Shown: positions 18,829 to 28,974, numbered from the stretch's first letter. The stretch: DNA of 64,000 nucleotides from Bog-756 sp963769765 (GCA_963769765.1 CAVYNA010000004.1:186001-250000); one strand, 5' to 3'. The notes: generated by a model from the sequence alone, not told the origin. Numbers and translations: made by a program.

Positions 18829-21693
18829 TCCCTGGGGACGAGGAGGCGGGAGGGGCGCGCTCTCCTGGTAGGCGAGTTCACCGCGCGGGGCGCTGGGTGC
18901 GCGCCCACCCAGGGCTGGTGGTGCTCCTCGCCCTGCCGCCGGTGCTGTTCTCCTCTGCCCTGTTGGACGGCCGGATCTTCCTCGACGGCGACAACCTCCT
19001 CCAGAACTTCCCGCTCCGGGTGCTCGTCGGTCGCGATCTCTCGCACGGCTCGCTTCCGCTGTGGAACCCCTACCTCTTCAGCGGGACGCCGCTCCTCGCC
19101 GGCTTCAACGCGGGGGCCGCCTATCCGGCCAGCTGGCTGAGCGCAGTGCTGCCGGTGCCGAGCGCGTGGACGCTCAACCTGGTCCTCGCCTACGACGTGG
19201 CGTTGGCCGGGATGTACGTCTTCTGCCGGCGGCTCGGGATCTGGTCGAGCGCGGCCACGTTCGGCGCGGCGACCTTCGCCTTCGCCGGCTACATGAGCGC
19301 GCAGATCGTCCACATCGACCTCATCGAAGCCGCGGCCTGGCTGCCGTGGACCCTGCTCGCCGTCCACCAGCTCACGGCTCCCGCCCCTTTCGAACCGGTG
19401 ACGGGAGGTTCCGCTCCGACCCCTGCGCGGAGCGGCCGGTGGATCGTCCTGCTCGCCGTCGCGGTCGGCCTCTCGGTGCTGAGCGGTGGGGTCGAGGCGA
19501 TCATCGACGGCGCCGTGCTGGTCGGCATCTACACGGTCGGACGGCTGGTCGACGGGATCCGCCGCGCACCGGGGGAGTGGCGCACGGCGGCCGCCCAGGT
19601 GCTCCGACTGGCATCCGGTGTCGTCCTCGGCGTCGCCCTCGGCGCGGTCCAGTGGCTTCCGGGCCTCGTCTTCGAGTCGCAGTCGCAGCGCTCGGCGGCC
19701 AGCTACGCGTTCTTCTCGACCGGCTCCCTCCCGGCCCGACTCGTCACGTTGCTCGCGACCCCCTTCGTGCTCGGCACCAACCAGGACCAGCCGGCCTACT
19801 ACGCGGGTCCCTACAACTTCCCGGAGGTCACCAGCTACGTCGGCGTGCTCGCGCTCATCGCCGCGTGCACGCTCGTGGTCCGCGGGTGGCGCCGACGGGC
19901 GGAGGCGCGGGAGTGGTGGATCTGGTACGTGGTCCTCGCGGTCGGACTCGTCTCCGCGCTCGGCGCCGAGACCCCGTTCGGCCGCGTCCTCTTCGCCCTG
20001 CCGCTCGTGCGGAACGAACGACTCCTCAACCGCAATCTGTTGCTCGTGGACCTCGCGCTCGCTGTCCTGCTCGCCTGGTGGATGCACGGGCTGCTCGACG
20101 AGCGCGCCCACGCACCGGACGGACCGACGCGTGCGGTCACCGTGCGCCAGCGGTGGCGGCCCGGCGCGCGGGCCGAGGTGGTCGCGACCTGCATCCCGGT
20201 CGCCGTCATCGCGTGCGTCTGCTTCTGGGCGTGGGTCGACGCCCCGATGCTCGAGCGGCTGCTCGGCACCCAGTTCCCGCTCGACCTCCGCACCCGGCTC
20301 GACCTCGCCGCCCTGGTCACCGCCGGCGCACTGATCGCCGCGGCCGCCACCTATGTGGTGCTGGTCGAGGAACGCTTCACCGTCGCGACGCTGCGCCGTC
20401 TGCTCGCCGCGGTCCTCGTGGTCGATCTCGTCTTCTTCAACGCGATGCTCCTGCGACCCCCGGTCAGCCAGCGCACCGCGCAGGCGCAGGGGCCGACCGC
20501 CCGGCGATTCGTCTCGCTGGTCGGTGCCGGCCGGTTCATCGTCTACGACCCCGACCAGTTCCACGGCGACGAGCTGCTCGCCCTCGGCCAGACCGACCTC
20601 AACGTCTTCAACGAGCTCGGCAGCGCCCAGGGCTACGGCGCGCTCACCGACGGGACGTACTACGCGGCGACCGGTGCCCACTACCAGGAGGACTTCGACC
20701 CGGTGACGCTGGCGGGCACCGTGTGGGACCAGCTCAACGTGACCACCCTGCTCACCCTGCCCTCGTTCTTCTGCTCGCAGGTCGGCCCCGCGCCGAGCTC
20801 GCCGGACGCGATCCCGTTCGCGGCGGCGCCGCAGCTCTACAACGGCTCGCCGCACGCGAACACGGGCCCAATCGCCCTCGCACCCGGCCAGACCCGTCAG
20901 TGGTACCTCGGTGGGCCGCTCACGCTCGAGAACTGGAGCGTCCGGCTCTTCGAGGGGGCACCCGCGACGGTCCGGATCGGCTTGTTGGACTCCGCCGGGG
21001 CGGTCGTCTGGCTGGCACGGTCCGTGACGGCCGTCACCGGGCAGTCCGTCGCGCCGACCGTCGGCGCGGGATTCGGACGCGGCGTGACCGCGACCGGCGT
21101 GGTCGTCCAGAACCTCGGAGCAGGTACCGCGGTGGTCGGCGTCCCGAGCGCGGCGGACGGTCGAGACCGGATCGGTGACCCTGGACGGTCCGTTGCAGTA
21201 CGGCGCGGTCTGGCCGCACTGGCGCTACGCGGGCACGCTCGGCTCGTTCGGCGTCTTCGTGAACGCACGGGCCAGGGGTTGGGCCTGGACCGCACGCGCA
21301 CCGGGCTCGTCCGCCCCGGTGCGGGCGACGGTCGTCGCGGGTCCTCCGGCCGGCGACGGCGGTCAGCGGATCACCGTGAAGTCCACCGGCGCGGTGGAGC
21401 TCGTGCGGAGCGCGGCCTTCAGCCCCGGCTGGCGCGCGACCGTCCAGCCCCTCGACCCCGGCACCGCAGGCCCCTCGGGGCCGGCGCGGAACGTGCCCGT
21501 CGTCGCGGACGGGGTCCTGCAGACGGTCAGGCTCACCGGCGCCGGGGACGTGGTCGTCACCTTCAGCTACGCACCGACCTCGGTGGTCGCCGGTGGGGTG
21601 GTCTCGGCCGCGGCCGCAGCGCTCCTTCTCGGGTGCGCGGCCGTCGCGACCGCCCGGTGGCTCCGTCGCCGGCGGCGACTCAGGCGGGCATGA
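18825..21693 (+). CDS. YfhO-like large membrane protein, one-base frameshift near the 3' end
   Basis: YfhO/GT-C-like protein of about 955 residues when corrected, with about 12 membrane segments after a basic N-terminus and then a soluble C-terminal region ending in a final membrane segment and Arg-rich tail. GTG 18825 overlaps the previous stop. The frame leaves sense near 21150-21157: without one G of GG at 21155-21156 the sequence runs on as PSAATVETGSVTLDGPLQYG in the adjacent frame and ends at 21693. The other frame runs to 21725 with Arg/Gly-rich nonsense. YfhO homologues in Bacillus take part in lipoteichoic acid glycosylation; the role here is inferred from context with the GT87-like gene. 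Confidence 0.85.
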
Positions 21694-22663
21694 GCAGCCC
21701 GACGGCCTCCGCCGCCCGCCGGTAGGTGGCCGACGCGACGGTTCGGGCTTTCGCCGCGCCGAGGGCGAGGAGGCCGGGTACCGCTCCCGGGTCTGCGGCG
21801 AGCTCGGCACGGCGCTCACGGACGGGGCGGAGGAGCTCGACGAGGGCCTCGGCGAGGTCCGCTTTGAGGTCGCCGTAGCGCGTGTAGCCGGCCGCGACGG
21901 CTGCCGGGCTCCGGTCGGTCGCGACCGCGAGGAGCTCGAGAAGGTTGGAGAGCCCGGGCTTGGTCTCGGGGTCGTAGGCGACCTCGCCGTCGGTGTCGGT
22001 GACCGCCTTGCGCACCTTGCGCACGATCTCGTCGGGCTCGTCGAGGACGAGGACGGTCCCGAGGGGCGAGCTCACCGACTTGGACATCTTGCGGGCGGGG
22101 TGCTGGAGGTCCATCACCCGGGCTCCGATCGGCGGCACCGAGGCCTCGGGCACGATCATCGTCTCGCCGTAGCGCCGGTTGAAGCGGAGCGCGAGCTCGC
22201 GGGCAAGCTCGAGGTGCTGGCGCTGATCGTCCCCGACCGGGACCCGCTCGGCGTCGTAGAGCAGGATGTCGGCCGCCTGCAGCACCGGGTAGGTGAAGAG
22301 CCCGACCCGGACCGAGTCGCGTCCGGCGCTCTTCTCCTTGAACTGGGTCATCCGTCCGAGCTCACCCATCGTCGCCGTGCACTCGAGGAGCCAGGCGAGC
22401 TCGGTGTGCTCGGGAACGTGGCTCTGCACGAAGAGGGTGCAGCGCCCCGGGTCGAGACCGGCCGCCAGGAGATCGAGCGCGGTGTCGTGCGTTCGCGCGC
22501 GGAGCTCGGCCGGGCCGATGTCGAGGGTGAGCGCGTGCAGGTCGACGATGCAGTAGAAGGCGTCGTGGGCGGCCTGGTCGGCCACCCAGTTGCGGATCGC
22601 CCCGAGGTAGTTGCCGAGGTGCAGGTCACCGCTGGGCTGGATGCCGGAGAGGACGCGGGGCAT
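21680..22663 (-). CDS. trpS: Tryptophanyl-tRNA synthetase
   Basis: Class I tRNA synthetase of 327 residues, the typical length for bacterial TrpRS. The HIGH-type motif is GIQPSGDLHLGN at residues 7-18 and KMSKS is at about 191-195, both intact. It converges on the YfhO gene with a 14-base overlap at the 3' ends. The -10 box TACGAT lies eight bases upstream. The divergent scpA promoter is within 60 bases. Confidence 0.97.
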   Translation of the reverse strand: MPRVLSGIQPSGDLHLGNYLGAIRNWVADQAAHDAFYCIVDLHALTLDIGPAELRARTHDTALDLLAAGLDPGRCTLFVQSHVPEHTELAWLLECTATMGELGRMTQFKEKSAGRDSVRVGLFTYPVLQAADILLYDAERVPVGDDQRQHLELARELALRFNRRYGETMIVPEASVPPIGARVMDLQHPARKMSKSVSSPLGTVLVLDEPDEIVRKVRKAVTDTDGEVAYDPETKPGLSNLLELLAVATDRSPAAVAAGYTRYGDLKADLAEALVELLRPVRERRAELAADPGAVPGLLALGAAKARTVASATYRRAAEAVGLLMPA

Positions 22664-22671
22664 GGTGCGCC

Positions 22672-22677
22672 ATCGTA
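22672..22677 (-). promoter_or_regulatory. -10 box of trpS
   Basis: TACGAT on the minus strand, eight bases before the ATG; leaderless or nearly so. Confidence 0.4.
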
Positions 22678-22719
22678 GGGCGGGGGCCGGGGGTGCACGG
22701 TGAGCCCGGGTCGAGCCGG

Positions 22720-22725
22720 TATCGT
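22720..22725 (+). promoter_or_regulatory. -10 box of scpA
   Basis: TATCGT, nine bases before the ATG at 22735. It is divergent from the trpS promoter, with the two -10 boxes about 42 bases apart. Confidence 0.4.
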
Positions 22726-22734
22726 CGACTCCTG

Positions 22735-23517
22735 ATGAGCGCGACCGTGTCCGTCCCCGAGTTCGAGGGACCGATCGACCTCCTGTTGGAGTTGGTCAAC
22801 GGGCACCAGATGGACATCTTCGACGTGCCCCTCGCCGACCTCGTCGATGCCTTCGTCGCCGAGGTCGCGACCTGGGAGGCGGTCGACCTCCAGACCCTCT
22901 CCGAGTTCCTGGTGATCGCCGCGGTGCTCATCGAGCTCAAGTCTCGCCGCCTCCTCCCGGGCACCGCCGAGCCAGACCCCGACGAGGAGCTGGTCGGCTG
23001 GGAGGAGCGGGACCTCCTCCTCGCACGGCTGCTCGAGTGCCAGGCCTACGCCGCGGCCGCCGAGGCCTTCTCGCTCCTCACCGAGCGGGCGGCCCGCGCG
23101 GTGCCCCGCGTGGCCGGGCTCGACGCCGACTTCGTCGTGCACGCACCCGACCTGCTCGCCGGAGTGACCCCGGCCCAGGTCGCCGAGGCCTTCCGCCGGG
23201 CGACCGCGGAGCGGCCGGTGGCGACGGTCGACCTCTACCACGTGACCGTCGACACGGTGACCGTCGCCGAAGCCGTGTCCGAGCTCGAGCTGCACCTGCC
23301 GACGGCCGGGCGCGCGACCTTCCGGGAGCTGACCGGCCATCTGCGCACGAGGATCGAGGTGATCGTGCGGTTCCTCGCACTGCTGGAGCTCTGCAAGCAG
23401 GGACGGGTCGCGCTCGACCAGGGGGAGACCTTCGGCGAGCTCGAGGTGGCCTGGCTCGCGGCCGGCCCCGTCCTCGCCACGGTCGGCGCCGGCCGGGTCG
23501 ACGAGTACGAGGGCTGA
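22735..23517 (+). CDS. scpA: Segregation and condensation protein A
   Basis: ScpA of 260 residues, the kleisin subunit of the SMC condensin complex. The N-terminus has the hallmark FEGPIDLLLELV and the C-terminal half has an Arg-Thr-Lys-like winged helix. It starts two bases before scpB, and the scpA-scpB-rluB order is the usual one in actinobacteria. ATG 22735 matches the family start and follows a TATCGT -10 box. Confidence 0.96.
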   Translation: MSATVSVPEFEGPIDLLLELVNGHQMDIFDVPLADLVDAFVAEVATWEAVDLQTLSEFLVIAAVLIELKSRRLLPGTAEPDPDEELVGWEERDLLLARLLECQAYAAAAEAFSLLTERAARAVPRVAGLDADFVVHAPDLLAGVTPAQVAEAFRRATAERPVATVDLYHVTVDTVTVAEAVSELELHLPTAGRATFRELTGHLRTRIEVIVRFLALLELCKQGRVALDQGETFGELEVAWLAAGPVLATVGAGRVDEYEG

Positions 23518-23518
23518 C

Positions 23519-24091
23519 GTGCCGCTCTCTCCCGAAGCCCGCGCGGTCGAGGCGGTCCTGATGGTGGCGATCGAGCCGGTCACGGCCGGGTTGCTCGCCG
23601 AGCTCCTCGAGGTGCCGGTGGAGCACATCGACTCGATCTGTGCGGAGCTCGAAGCCGCGTGCCACCGCGAGGGACGGGGGTTCGAGGTGGTCCGCATCGC
23701 GGGTGGCTTCCGCGTCCAGACCCATCCCGACCTCGCCTCCTATGTCGAGCGCTTCGCCAACGTGGGCGTCTCCGCGCGGCTTTCCGCCGCGGCACTCGAG
23801 ACCCTTGCGATCGTCGCCTACAAGCAGCCGGTCTCCCGCGCCCAGATCGCCGCGTTGCGCGGGGTCAACGTGGACGGCGTCGTCCGGCTGCTCGAGCACC
23901 GCGGCTACATCGCGGCGGTGGGCCACGCCCCCGGGCCGGGCCAAGCCATCCTCTACGCGACGACCGACGCGTTCCTCGAGCGGTTGGGACTCGACCGGCT
24001 CGAGCAGCTGCCGCCGGTCGAAGACCTCCTGCCGGGACCTGAGGCCCTCGACCAGCTCGAGGACCAGCTGCGTCCCGTCGCGGATGGTTGA
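23519..24091 (+). CDS. scpB: Segregation and condensation protein B
   Basis: ScpB of 190 residues, the winged-helix partner of ScpA. It shows EAVLMVAIEPVTAGLLAELL at the N-terminus and the second winged helix with ALETLAIVAYKQPVSRAQIAALRGV in the middle, both diagnostic. Start GTG is one base after the scpA stop. It overlaps rluB by eight bases. Confidence 0.96.
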   Translation: MPLSPEARAVEAVLMVAIEPVTAGLLAELLEVPVEHIDSICAELEAACHREGRGFEVVRIAGGFRVQTHPDLASYVERFANVGVSARLSAAALETLAIVAYKQPVSRAQIAALRGVNVDGVVRLLEHRGYIAAVGHAPGPGQAILYATTDAFLERLGLDRLEQLPPVEDLLPGPEALDQLEDQLRPVADG

Positions 24092-24863
24092 GGGGGACCC
24101 TCCCCAACCGACCGACGGCGTTCGACTGCAGAAGGTGCTCGCCCGCGTCGGAATCGGCTCGCGGCGCGCCTGCGAAGAGCTGATCGCCGAGGGCAGGGTC
24201 ACCGTCAACGGGAGCGTCGCCGTCCTCGGGCGTCGCGTGGACCCCGACTTCGACCGGATTGCACTCGACGGGGTGCCGCTCGCCGTCCGGCCCGACCTCG
24301 TCCACTACCTCCTCAACAAGCCGGCCGGGGTGGTCTCGACCGTCGAGGACACCCACGGTCGGACGCCCGTGGTCTCGCTCGTGCCCGCAGAGCCGAAGGT
24401 CTTTCCCGTCGGCCGGCTCGACCTCGAGACCGAGGGATTGCTGCTCCTCACCAACGACGGCGAGCTGACCCACCGGCTCACCCATCCCTCGTTCGGCGTC
24501 GCGAAGGAGTACCTCGTCGAGGTCGAGGGCGTCCCTTCGCCCGCGTCGGTCCGACGGCTCCGCGAGGGCGTCGAGCTCGAAGACGGTCGGACCGCACCCG
24601 CCCGCGTCGCGGTCGTCGAGCCGGGCGTGCTGCGGATTGTGATCCACGAGGGGCGCAACCGGCAGGTCCGCCGCATGTGCGATGCGGTCGGCCACCCGGT
24701 GCGCCGCCTCGTGCGCACGCGCATCGGACCGCTCCGGGATCCTTCGCTCCGGCCCGGGACCTACCGTCTGCTCAGTGCCGAGGAGGTCCGCTCCCTCTCG
24801 GCCGCCGCCGAGGCTCCCCACGACGGCGCGCTCGACGCTGGGGCCGATCCCGGCCCTGAGTAA
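24084..24863 (+). CDS. rluB: 23S rRNA pseudouridine synthase, RluB/RsuA family
   Basis: Pseudouridine synthase of 259 residues. The N-terminal S4 domain starts RLQKVLARVGIGSRRACEEL, and the catalytic Asp lies in GRLDLETEGLLLLTNDG with HRLTHP following. It modifies one 23S rRNA uridine. ATG 24084 overlaps the scpB stop by eight bases. Its TAA stop at 24861-24863 begins the -10 box of aroH. It lies in the scpAB-rluB-...-cmk-der neighbourhood, which is conserved. Confidence 0.95.
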   Translation: MVEGDPPQPTDGVRLQKVLARVGIGSRRACEELIAEGRVTVNGSVAVLGRRVDPDFDRIALDGVPLAVRPDLVHYLLNKPAGVVSTVEDTHGRTPVVSLVPAEPKVFPVGRLDLETEGLLLLTNDGELTHRLTHPSFGVAKEYLVEVEGVPSPASVRRLREGVELEDGRTAPARVAVVEPGVLRIVIHEGRNRQVRRMCDAVGHPVRRLVRTRIGPLRDPSLRPGTYRLLSAEEVRSLSAAAEAPHDGALDAGADPGPE

Positions 24864-24866
24864 CAT
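24861..24866 (+). promoter_or_regulatory. -10 box of aroH, sharing the rluB stop
   Basis: TAACAT, nine bases before ATG 24876. The TAA is the rluB stop codon. Confidence 0.4.
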
Positions 24867-24875
24867 GCCCACCTG

Positions 24876-25244
24876 ATGCCCACGACCGTCCGAGCCGTGC
24901 GAGGCGCGACCACCGTCGACGAGGACACGTCCGAGGCCGTGACGGACCGGGTGGTCGCGCTGCTCACCCAGATCCTCGAACGCAACGACCTCACCGAGGA
25001 CGACCTCATCTCGATCCTCTTCACGGCGACCGAGGACCTGACCTCGATCTTCCCTGCAACCGCCGCACGGTCGATGGGCCTCGGCGCGGTCCCGCTGATC
25101 TGTGCCCGCGAGCTCGCGATCGCGGGGTCGGTGCCACGTTGCGTCCGGGTCATGCTGCACGTCTCGACGGAACGGCCGAGGGACGAGATCCACCACGTCT
25201 ACCTCGAAGGCGCGCAGGGACTCCGTGACGACCTCCCCGCCTGA
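24876..25244 (+). CDS. aroH: Chorismate mutase, AroH class
   Basis: Monofunctional chorismate mutase of 122 residues, converting chorismate to prephenate. AroH-class features are RGATTVDEDT at the N-terminus, FTATEDLTSIFPATAAR and PLICARELAI with the arginines that hold the substrate. It overlaps tyrA if GTG 25225 is used. It forms a tyrosine/phenylalanine branch with tyrA and aroA. Confidence 0.95.
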   Translation: MPTTVRAVRGATTVDEDTSEAVTDRVVALLTQILERNDLTEDDLISILFTATEDLTSIFPATAARSMGLGAVPLICARELAIAGSVPRCVRVMLHVSTERPRDEIHHVYLEGAQGLRDDLPA

Positions 25245-26331
25245 GCCGGGCGACGCCGCCGGGAGGGCGATGATCATCGGGACCGGGCTCATCGGGGGCT
25301 CGGTGGGGGCCGCGCTCCGGAGCCGGGGCTGGCACGTGTCGGGGACCGATACGGCACCCGGGGTCGCGGCGAGGGCCGTCGAGATCGGTGCGCTCGACGA
25401 GGAGGGCATGGACCCGACGGCCGACCTGGTCGTGGTCGCGACACCGGTCCACGTCACCGCCGGGGTCGTCACGGCCGTGCTCGGTGACGGCTTCGGGCCC
25501 ACCACCATCGTGACCGACGTGGGGAGCGTGAAAGGACCGATCGTGGGCTCCGTCTCGCACCCCTACTTCGTCGGGGGCCACCCGATGGCCGGCTCCGAGC
25601 AGGTCGGCATCGAAGGGGCCTCACCCGACTTGTTCGTGGGGGCGACCTGGGTGCTCACGCCGACCGCCTCGACCGATCCTGCCGCATACGCCCGGCTCCG
25701 TGGCGTCCTCGCCGACCTGGGCGCGGACGTGGTCGCACTCGACCCCGACCGCCACGACGCCCTGGTGGCGGTCGTCTCCCACGTGCCCCACCTGACGGCG
25801 GCGACCTTGATGGCGCTCGCCGCCGATCTGGGGGAGGAGCAGGCCGCCCTCCTCAAGCTCGCCGCCGGCGGCTTCCGGGACATGACGCGGATCGCCGCGG
25901 GCCAGCCGTCGATCTGGCCGGGCATCTGCGACGACAACGCGGCGGCCATCGTCGAGACCTTCGACCTCCTCCTCGGTGCGCTCGAGGAGATGCGACGCCG
26001 GGTCGCCGAGCACGACCACGCCTCGTTGCTCGAGGTGCTCGACCGCGCGGCGACCGCGCGGCGCGCCCTCGGTGAGCGGACGCCGCGGCCGGAGGGGTTG
26101 GCCGAGGTGCGCGTGCCGGTGGAGGACCGCGTCGGCGTGCTCGCCGAGATCACGACACTCGCCACCGAGGTCGGCGTCAGCATCACCGACATCGAGATCG
26201 CCCACTCCGTCGAGGGCGACCGGGGAGTGCTGGTGCTCGTGGTCGACGGTCGCTCCGCGCGCGAACTGGTCAGGCTCCTCGAGGCACGCGGGTACCGGGC
26301 CTCCGCCAACCCGCTCGGGACGACGGCGTGA
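25225..26331 (+). CDS. tyrA: Prephenate dehydrogenase with C-terminal ACT domain
   Basis: TyrA of about 368 residues making 4-hydroxyphenylpyruvate from prephenate. The nucleotide-binding motif is MIIGTGLIGGSVG, and HPMAGSEQVGIEGA is the catalytic-site loop. The last 80 residues are an ACT domain (VEDRVGVLAEITTLATEVGV), suggesting tyrosine feedback. GTG 25225 is chosen; ATG 25270 (with GGAGG only three bases before it) is the alternative. It overlaps aroA by GTGA. Confidence 0.93.
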   Translation: MTTSPPEPGDAAGRAMIIGTGLIGGSVGAALRSRGWHVSGTDTAPGVAARAVEIGALDEEGMDPTADLVVVATPVHVTAGVVTAVLGDGFGPTTIVTDVGSVKGPIVGSVSHPYFVGGHPMAGSEQVGIEGASPDLFVGATWVLTPTASTDPAAYARLRGVLADLGADVVALDPDRHDALVAVVSHVPHLTAATLMALAADLGEEQAALLKLAAGGFRDMTRIAAGQPSIWPGICDDNAAAIVETFDLLLGALEEMRRRVAEHDHASLLEVLDRAATARRALGERTPRPEGLAEVRVPVEDRVGVLAEITTLATEVGVSITDIEIAHSVEGDRGVLVLVVDGRSARELVRLLEARGYRASANPLGTTA

Positions 26332-27632
26332 GCGGGGACACCCTGCTCGTCGACGGCGGCCGCCCGCTGGTCGGCACCGTGCGGGTGCCCGGCGACAAGT
26401 CGATCTCGCACCGCGCGCTGCTTCTCGCCGCGCTCGCCGAGGGGCACTCCACGATCAGCGGCCTCTCCGCCGGCGGGGACGTCGCCCGGACCGCGGCGGC
26501 GGTCGTCGCGCTCGGCGCCCGGGTGGCCATGGACGGATCGGAGTGCGTGGTCGAGGGCGGACGGACCCGCCTCGCTGCGCCCGACGTGGAGCTCGACCTC
26601 GGCAACTCGGGGACCGGGATGCGGCTCCTCGCGGGTGTGGTGGCGACCCTGCCGGGGACGACGGTGCTGACCGGCGACGCGTCGTTGCGTGGGCGCCCGA
26701 TGGACAGGATCGCGGCCCCCCTCGCCCTGATGGGCGCCACCTTCTCGGGCGTCGGGTCACGGTGCCTCCCGCCGATCCGGGTGACCGGCGGGAGCCTGCA
26801 CGCGATCGACTACTCGCCGCCGATGGCGAGCGCCCAGGTCAAGTCCGCCGTGCTGCTCGCCGGGCTCGACGCGGACGGCGAGACGGTCGTCCGCGAGGCG
26901 GTCGCGACACGCGCCCACACCGAAGAGATGCTGGCGGCCGCGGGAGCCGACATCACGATCGAGGCGACGGGCCGCGGTCGGGTGGTCCGCCTCCGTCGCA
27001 GCACGCTGCGCGCCACGACCTACCTGGTGCCCGGCGATCCCTCCCAGGCCGCCTTCTGGGTCGTCGGGGCCCAGCTCGTCGAGGGCAGTCGCGTCGTGGT
27101 GGCCGACGTCGACCTGAGCGGGGAGCGTTCCGGCTTCCTCGAGGTGCTCCGTCGGATGGGGGGTCGCATCGAGGTCGACAGAGGACCCGGGAAGCAGGGA
27201 TCGGTGTCCGCCGCCGCCGCGCCGCTCCACGGTACGGTCGTCGAGGCCGCCGAGATCCCCTCGCTCGACGAGGTGCCGATCCTCGCGGTCGCCGCTGCCG
27301 GCGCTGCCGGTCGGACGACCTTCCGCAGCGTCGGTGAGCTCCGTGTGAAGGAGTCGGACCGCCTCGCGGGCACGGCCGCGCTGGTCCGTGCGTTCGGCGC
27401 CGGAGCCGACGTGGTCGGCGACGACTTGGTCGTGACCGGCGTGGACGGACCGCTCACCCCGGCGAGTTTCGACGCGGGCGCAGACCACCGCCTGGCGATG
27501 GCCGCAGCGATCGCCGGTGCGACCTGCCGGGCAGGGGCGGGGACGACCACCATCACCGGGTGGTCGTCGGTCGCCACCAGCGACCCGGGCTTCGCCGACC
27601 AACTCACGCGGGTACGCGGGAAGGCCGGCTGA
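26328..27632 (+). CDS. aroA: 3-phosphoshikimate 1-carboxyvinyltransferase (EPSP synthase)
   Basis: EPSP synthase of 434 residues in the shikimate pathway. The residues of the active site appear as GDKSISHRALL, LGNSGTGMRLL, GRPMDRI and RVKESDRLAGTAALV, all in order. GTG 26328 overlaps the tyrA stop. It sits between tyrA and cmk, an order seen in several actinobacteria. Confidence 0.96.
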   Translation: MSGDTLLVDGGRPLVGTVRVPGDKSISHRALLLAALAEGHSTISGLSAGGDVARTAAAVVALGARVAMDGSECVVEGGRTRLAAPDVELDLGNSGTGMRLLAGVVATLPGTTVLTGDASLRGRPMDRIAAPLALMGATFSGVGSRCLPPIRVTGGSLHAIDYSPPMASAQVKSAVLLAGLDADGETVVREAVATRAHTEEMLAAAGADITIEATGRGRVVRLRRSTLRATTYLVPGDPSQAAFWVVGAQLVEGSRVVVADVDLSGERSGFLEVLRRMGGRIEVDRGPGKQGSVSAAAAPLHGTVVEAAEIPSLDEVPILAVAAAGAAGRTTFRSVGELRVKESDRLAGTAALVRAFGAGADVVGDDLVVTGVDGPLTPASFDAGADHRLAMAAAIAGATCRAGAGTTTITGWSSVATSDPGFADQLTRVRGKAG

Positions 27633-27634
27633 CC

Positions 27635-28243
27635 GTGGGGGTGCCGGTGATCGCCATCGACGGGCCGGCCGGCGCGGGGAAGTCGACGCTGTCTGCGGCG
27701 CTGAGCGCGCGCCTCGGCATCCCGCGGCTCGACACGGGCGCCATGTACCGGGCCGTCGCGTGGGCCGCACTCGACGCCGGGGTGGACCCTGATGACCGGC
27801 CGTCGGTTGCGGCACTGGCCCGGTCGATGCGCCTCTCGGTGGGGGAGCGGATCGAGGTCGACGGCACCGACGTGACCGAGGCCATCCGTACCCCTCGGGT
27901 CAACCGCTCGGTTTCGGTGGTTGCCGCCAACCCCGCGGTGCGTGAGGTGATGGTCGAACGCCAGCGCGCCTGGGTGGACGCCCACGACGGCGGGGTCGTC
28001 GAGGGCCGCGACATCGGCTCGGTGGTCCTGCCCGGTGCAGACCTGAAGATCTACCTGACCGCGTCGGAGCACGAGCGCGCCCGCCGGCGCGTCGAGGAGG
28101 GTGCCGATGCGATCGCCCGCCGCGATCGCATCGACAGCACGCGGACCGTGTCCCCCCTCGAGGTCGCGGACGGAGCGATCGTGATCGACACGACCGATCG
28201 GGCGGTCGGGGAGCTCGTCGAGGAGGTGCTCGCATGGCTGTGA
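27635..28243 (+). CDS. cmk: Cytidylate kinase
   Basis: CMP/dCMP kinase of 202 residues. The P-loop GPAGAGKST is at about 8-16, then RLDTGAMYRAV, and the conserved GRDIGSVVLPGADLK segment in the second half. The start is GTG two bases after aroA. The C-terminus overlaps plsC by ten bases. With pyrG it supplies cytidine nucleotides. Confidence 0.95.
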   Translation: MGVPVIAIDGPAGAGKSTLSAALSARLGIPRLDTGAMYRAVAWAALDAGVDPDDRPSVAALARSMRLSVGERIEVDGTDVTEAIRTPRVNRSVSVVAANPAVREVMVERQRAWVDAHDGGVVEGRDIGSVVLPGADLKIYLTASEHERARRRVEEGADAIARRDRIDSTRTVSPLEVADGAIVIDTTDRAVGELVEEVLAWL

Positions 28244-28974
28244 CCGACGGAGCGACGGGGGGGCGGAGCGACGGGGGGGACCGGGCGGGGGACGGCTCGG
28301 GAGACGTGCTCGCGACGGCGGTCGACACACGGTTCACTCCGATCTACCGGCTGCTCAGGGTCCTCGTGCACGGCATCAACCGGCTCGCGTTCAGAACCAC
28401 GGTCGACGGCGCCGAGAAGGTGCCCGACGAAGGCCCGGTGATCATCGCCCCGGTCCACCGCTCGTTCATCGACTTCTTCGTCGCCTCGGAGGTCACCCGG
28501 CGCAAGCTCCACTACATGGCGAAGGACTCGCTCTGGAAGAACCCCCTCCTCGCGAAGGTGCTGCCGTCGGTCGGCGCCTTCCCGGTCCACCGCGAGTCGG
28601 CCGATCGCGAGGCGTTGCGACGGGCGCAACAAGTGCTCGAAGCCGGCGAGGTGCTCATCCTCTTCCCCGAAGGCGAGCGGCGGACCGGACCGGTGGTGGC
28701 CGACCTCCACGAGGGGGTCGCCTTCCTCGCCGCTCGGACAGGCGCCACGGTGGTGCCCGTCGGAATCGGCGGATCGGCCACGGTCATGCCGAAAGGCCAG
28801 CGCCTCCCCCGACCGCGCCATATCCACCTGGTGGTCGGCGATGCCATGCCGCCCCCGGAGCGCACCGGCACCGGCCGCATCTCACGCAGCCGGATCCACG
28901 AGCTGACCGAGCGCCTCGCATCGAAGATCCAGGACCTCTACGACCGATCGGTCGCGGTGACCGGCCGGTACTGA
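28234..28974 (+). CDS. 1-acyl-sn-glycerol-3-phosphate acyltransferase (PlsC family)
   Basis: PlsC-type acyltransferase of 246 residues. The catalytic HX4D is HRSFID in APVHRSFIDFF, and FPEGER is the substrate-binding motif. A Gly/Asp-rich N-terminal 25 residues precede the domain. It makes phosphatidic acid from lysophosphatidate and acyl-CoA or acyl-ACP. It is translated from inside the cmk end, so it is coupled to it. It converges on the GT2 gene with a 22-base gap. Confidence 0.92.
   Translation: MAVTDGATGGRSDGGDRAGDGSGDVLATAVDTRFTPIYRLLRVLVHGINRLAFRTTVDGAEKVPDEGPVIIAPVHRSFIDFFVASEVTRRKLHYMAKDSLWKNPLLAKVLPSVGAFPVHRESADREALRRAQQVLEAGEVLILFPEGERRTGPVVADLHEGVAFLAARTGATVVPVGIGGSATVMPKGQRLPRPRHIHLVVGDAMPPPERTGTGRISRSRIHELTERLASKIQDLYDRSVAVTGRY

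Noticed and set aside
17373..21725. Single 1450-codon frame covering two genes
   Set aside because: Its first third lies out of frame with the S2P and GT87-like genes and reads Arg/Pro-rich. Real proteins in that stretch follow the other frames; only the part from 18825 is coding.
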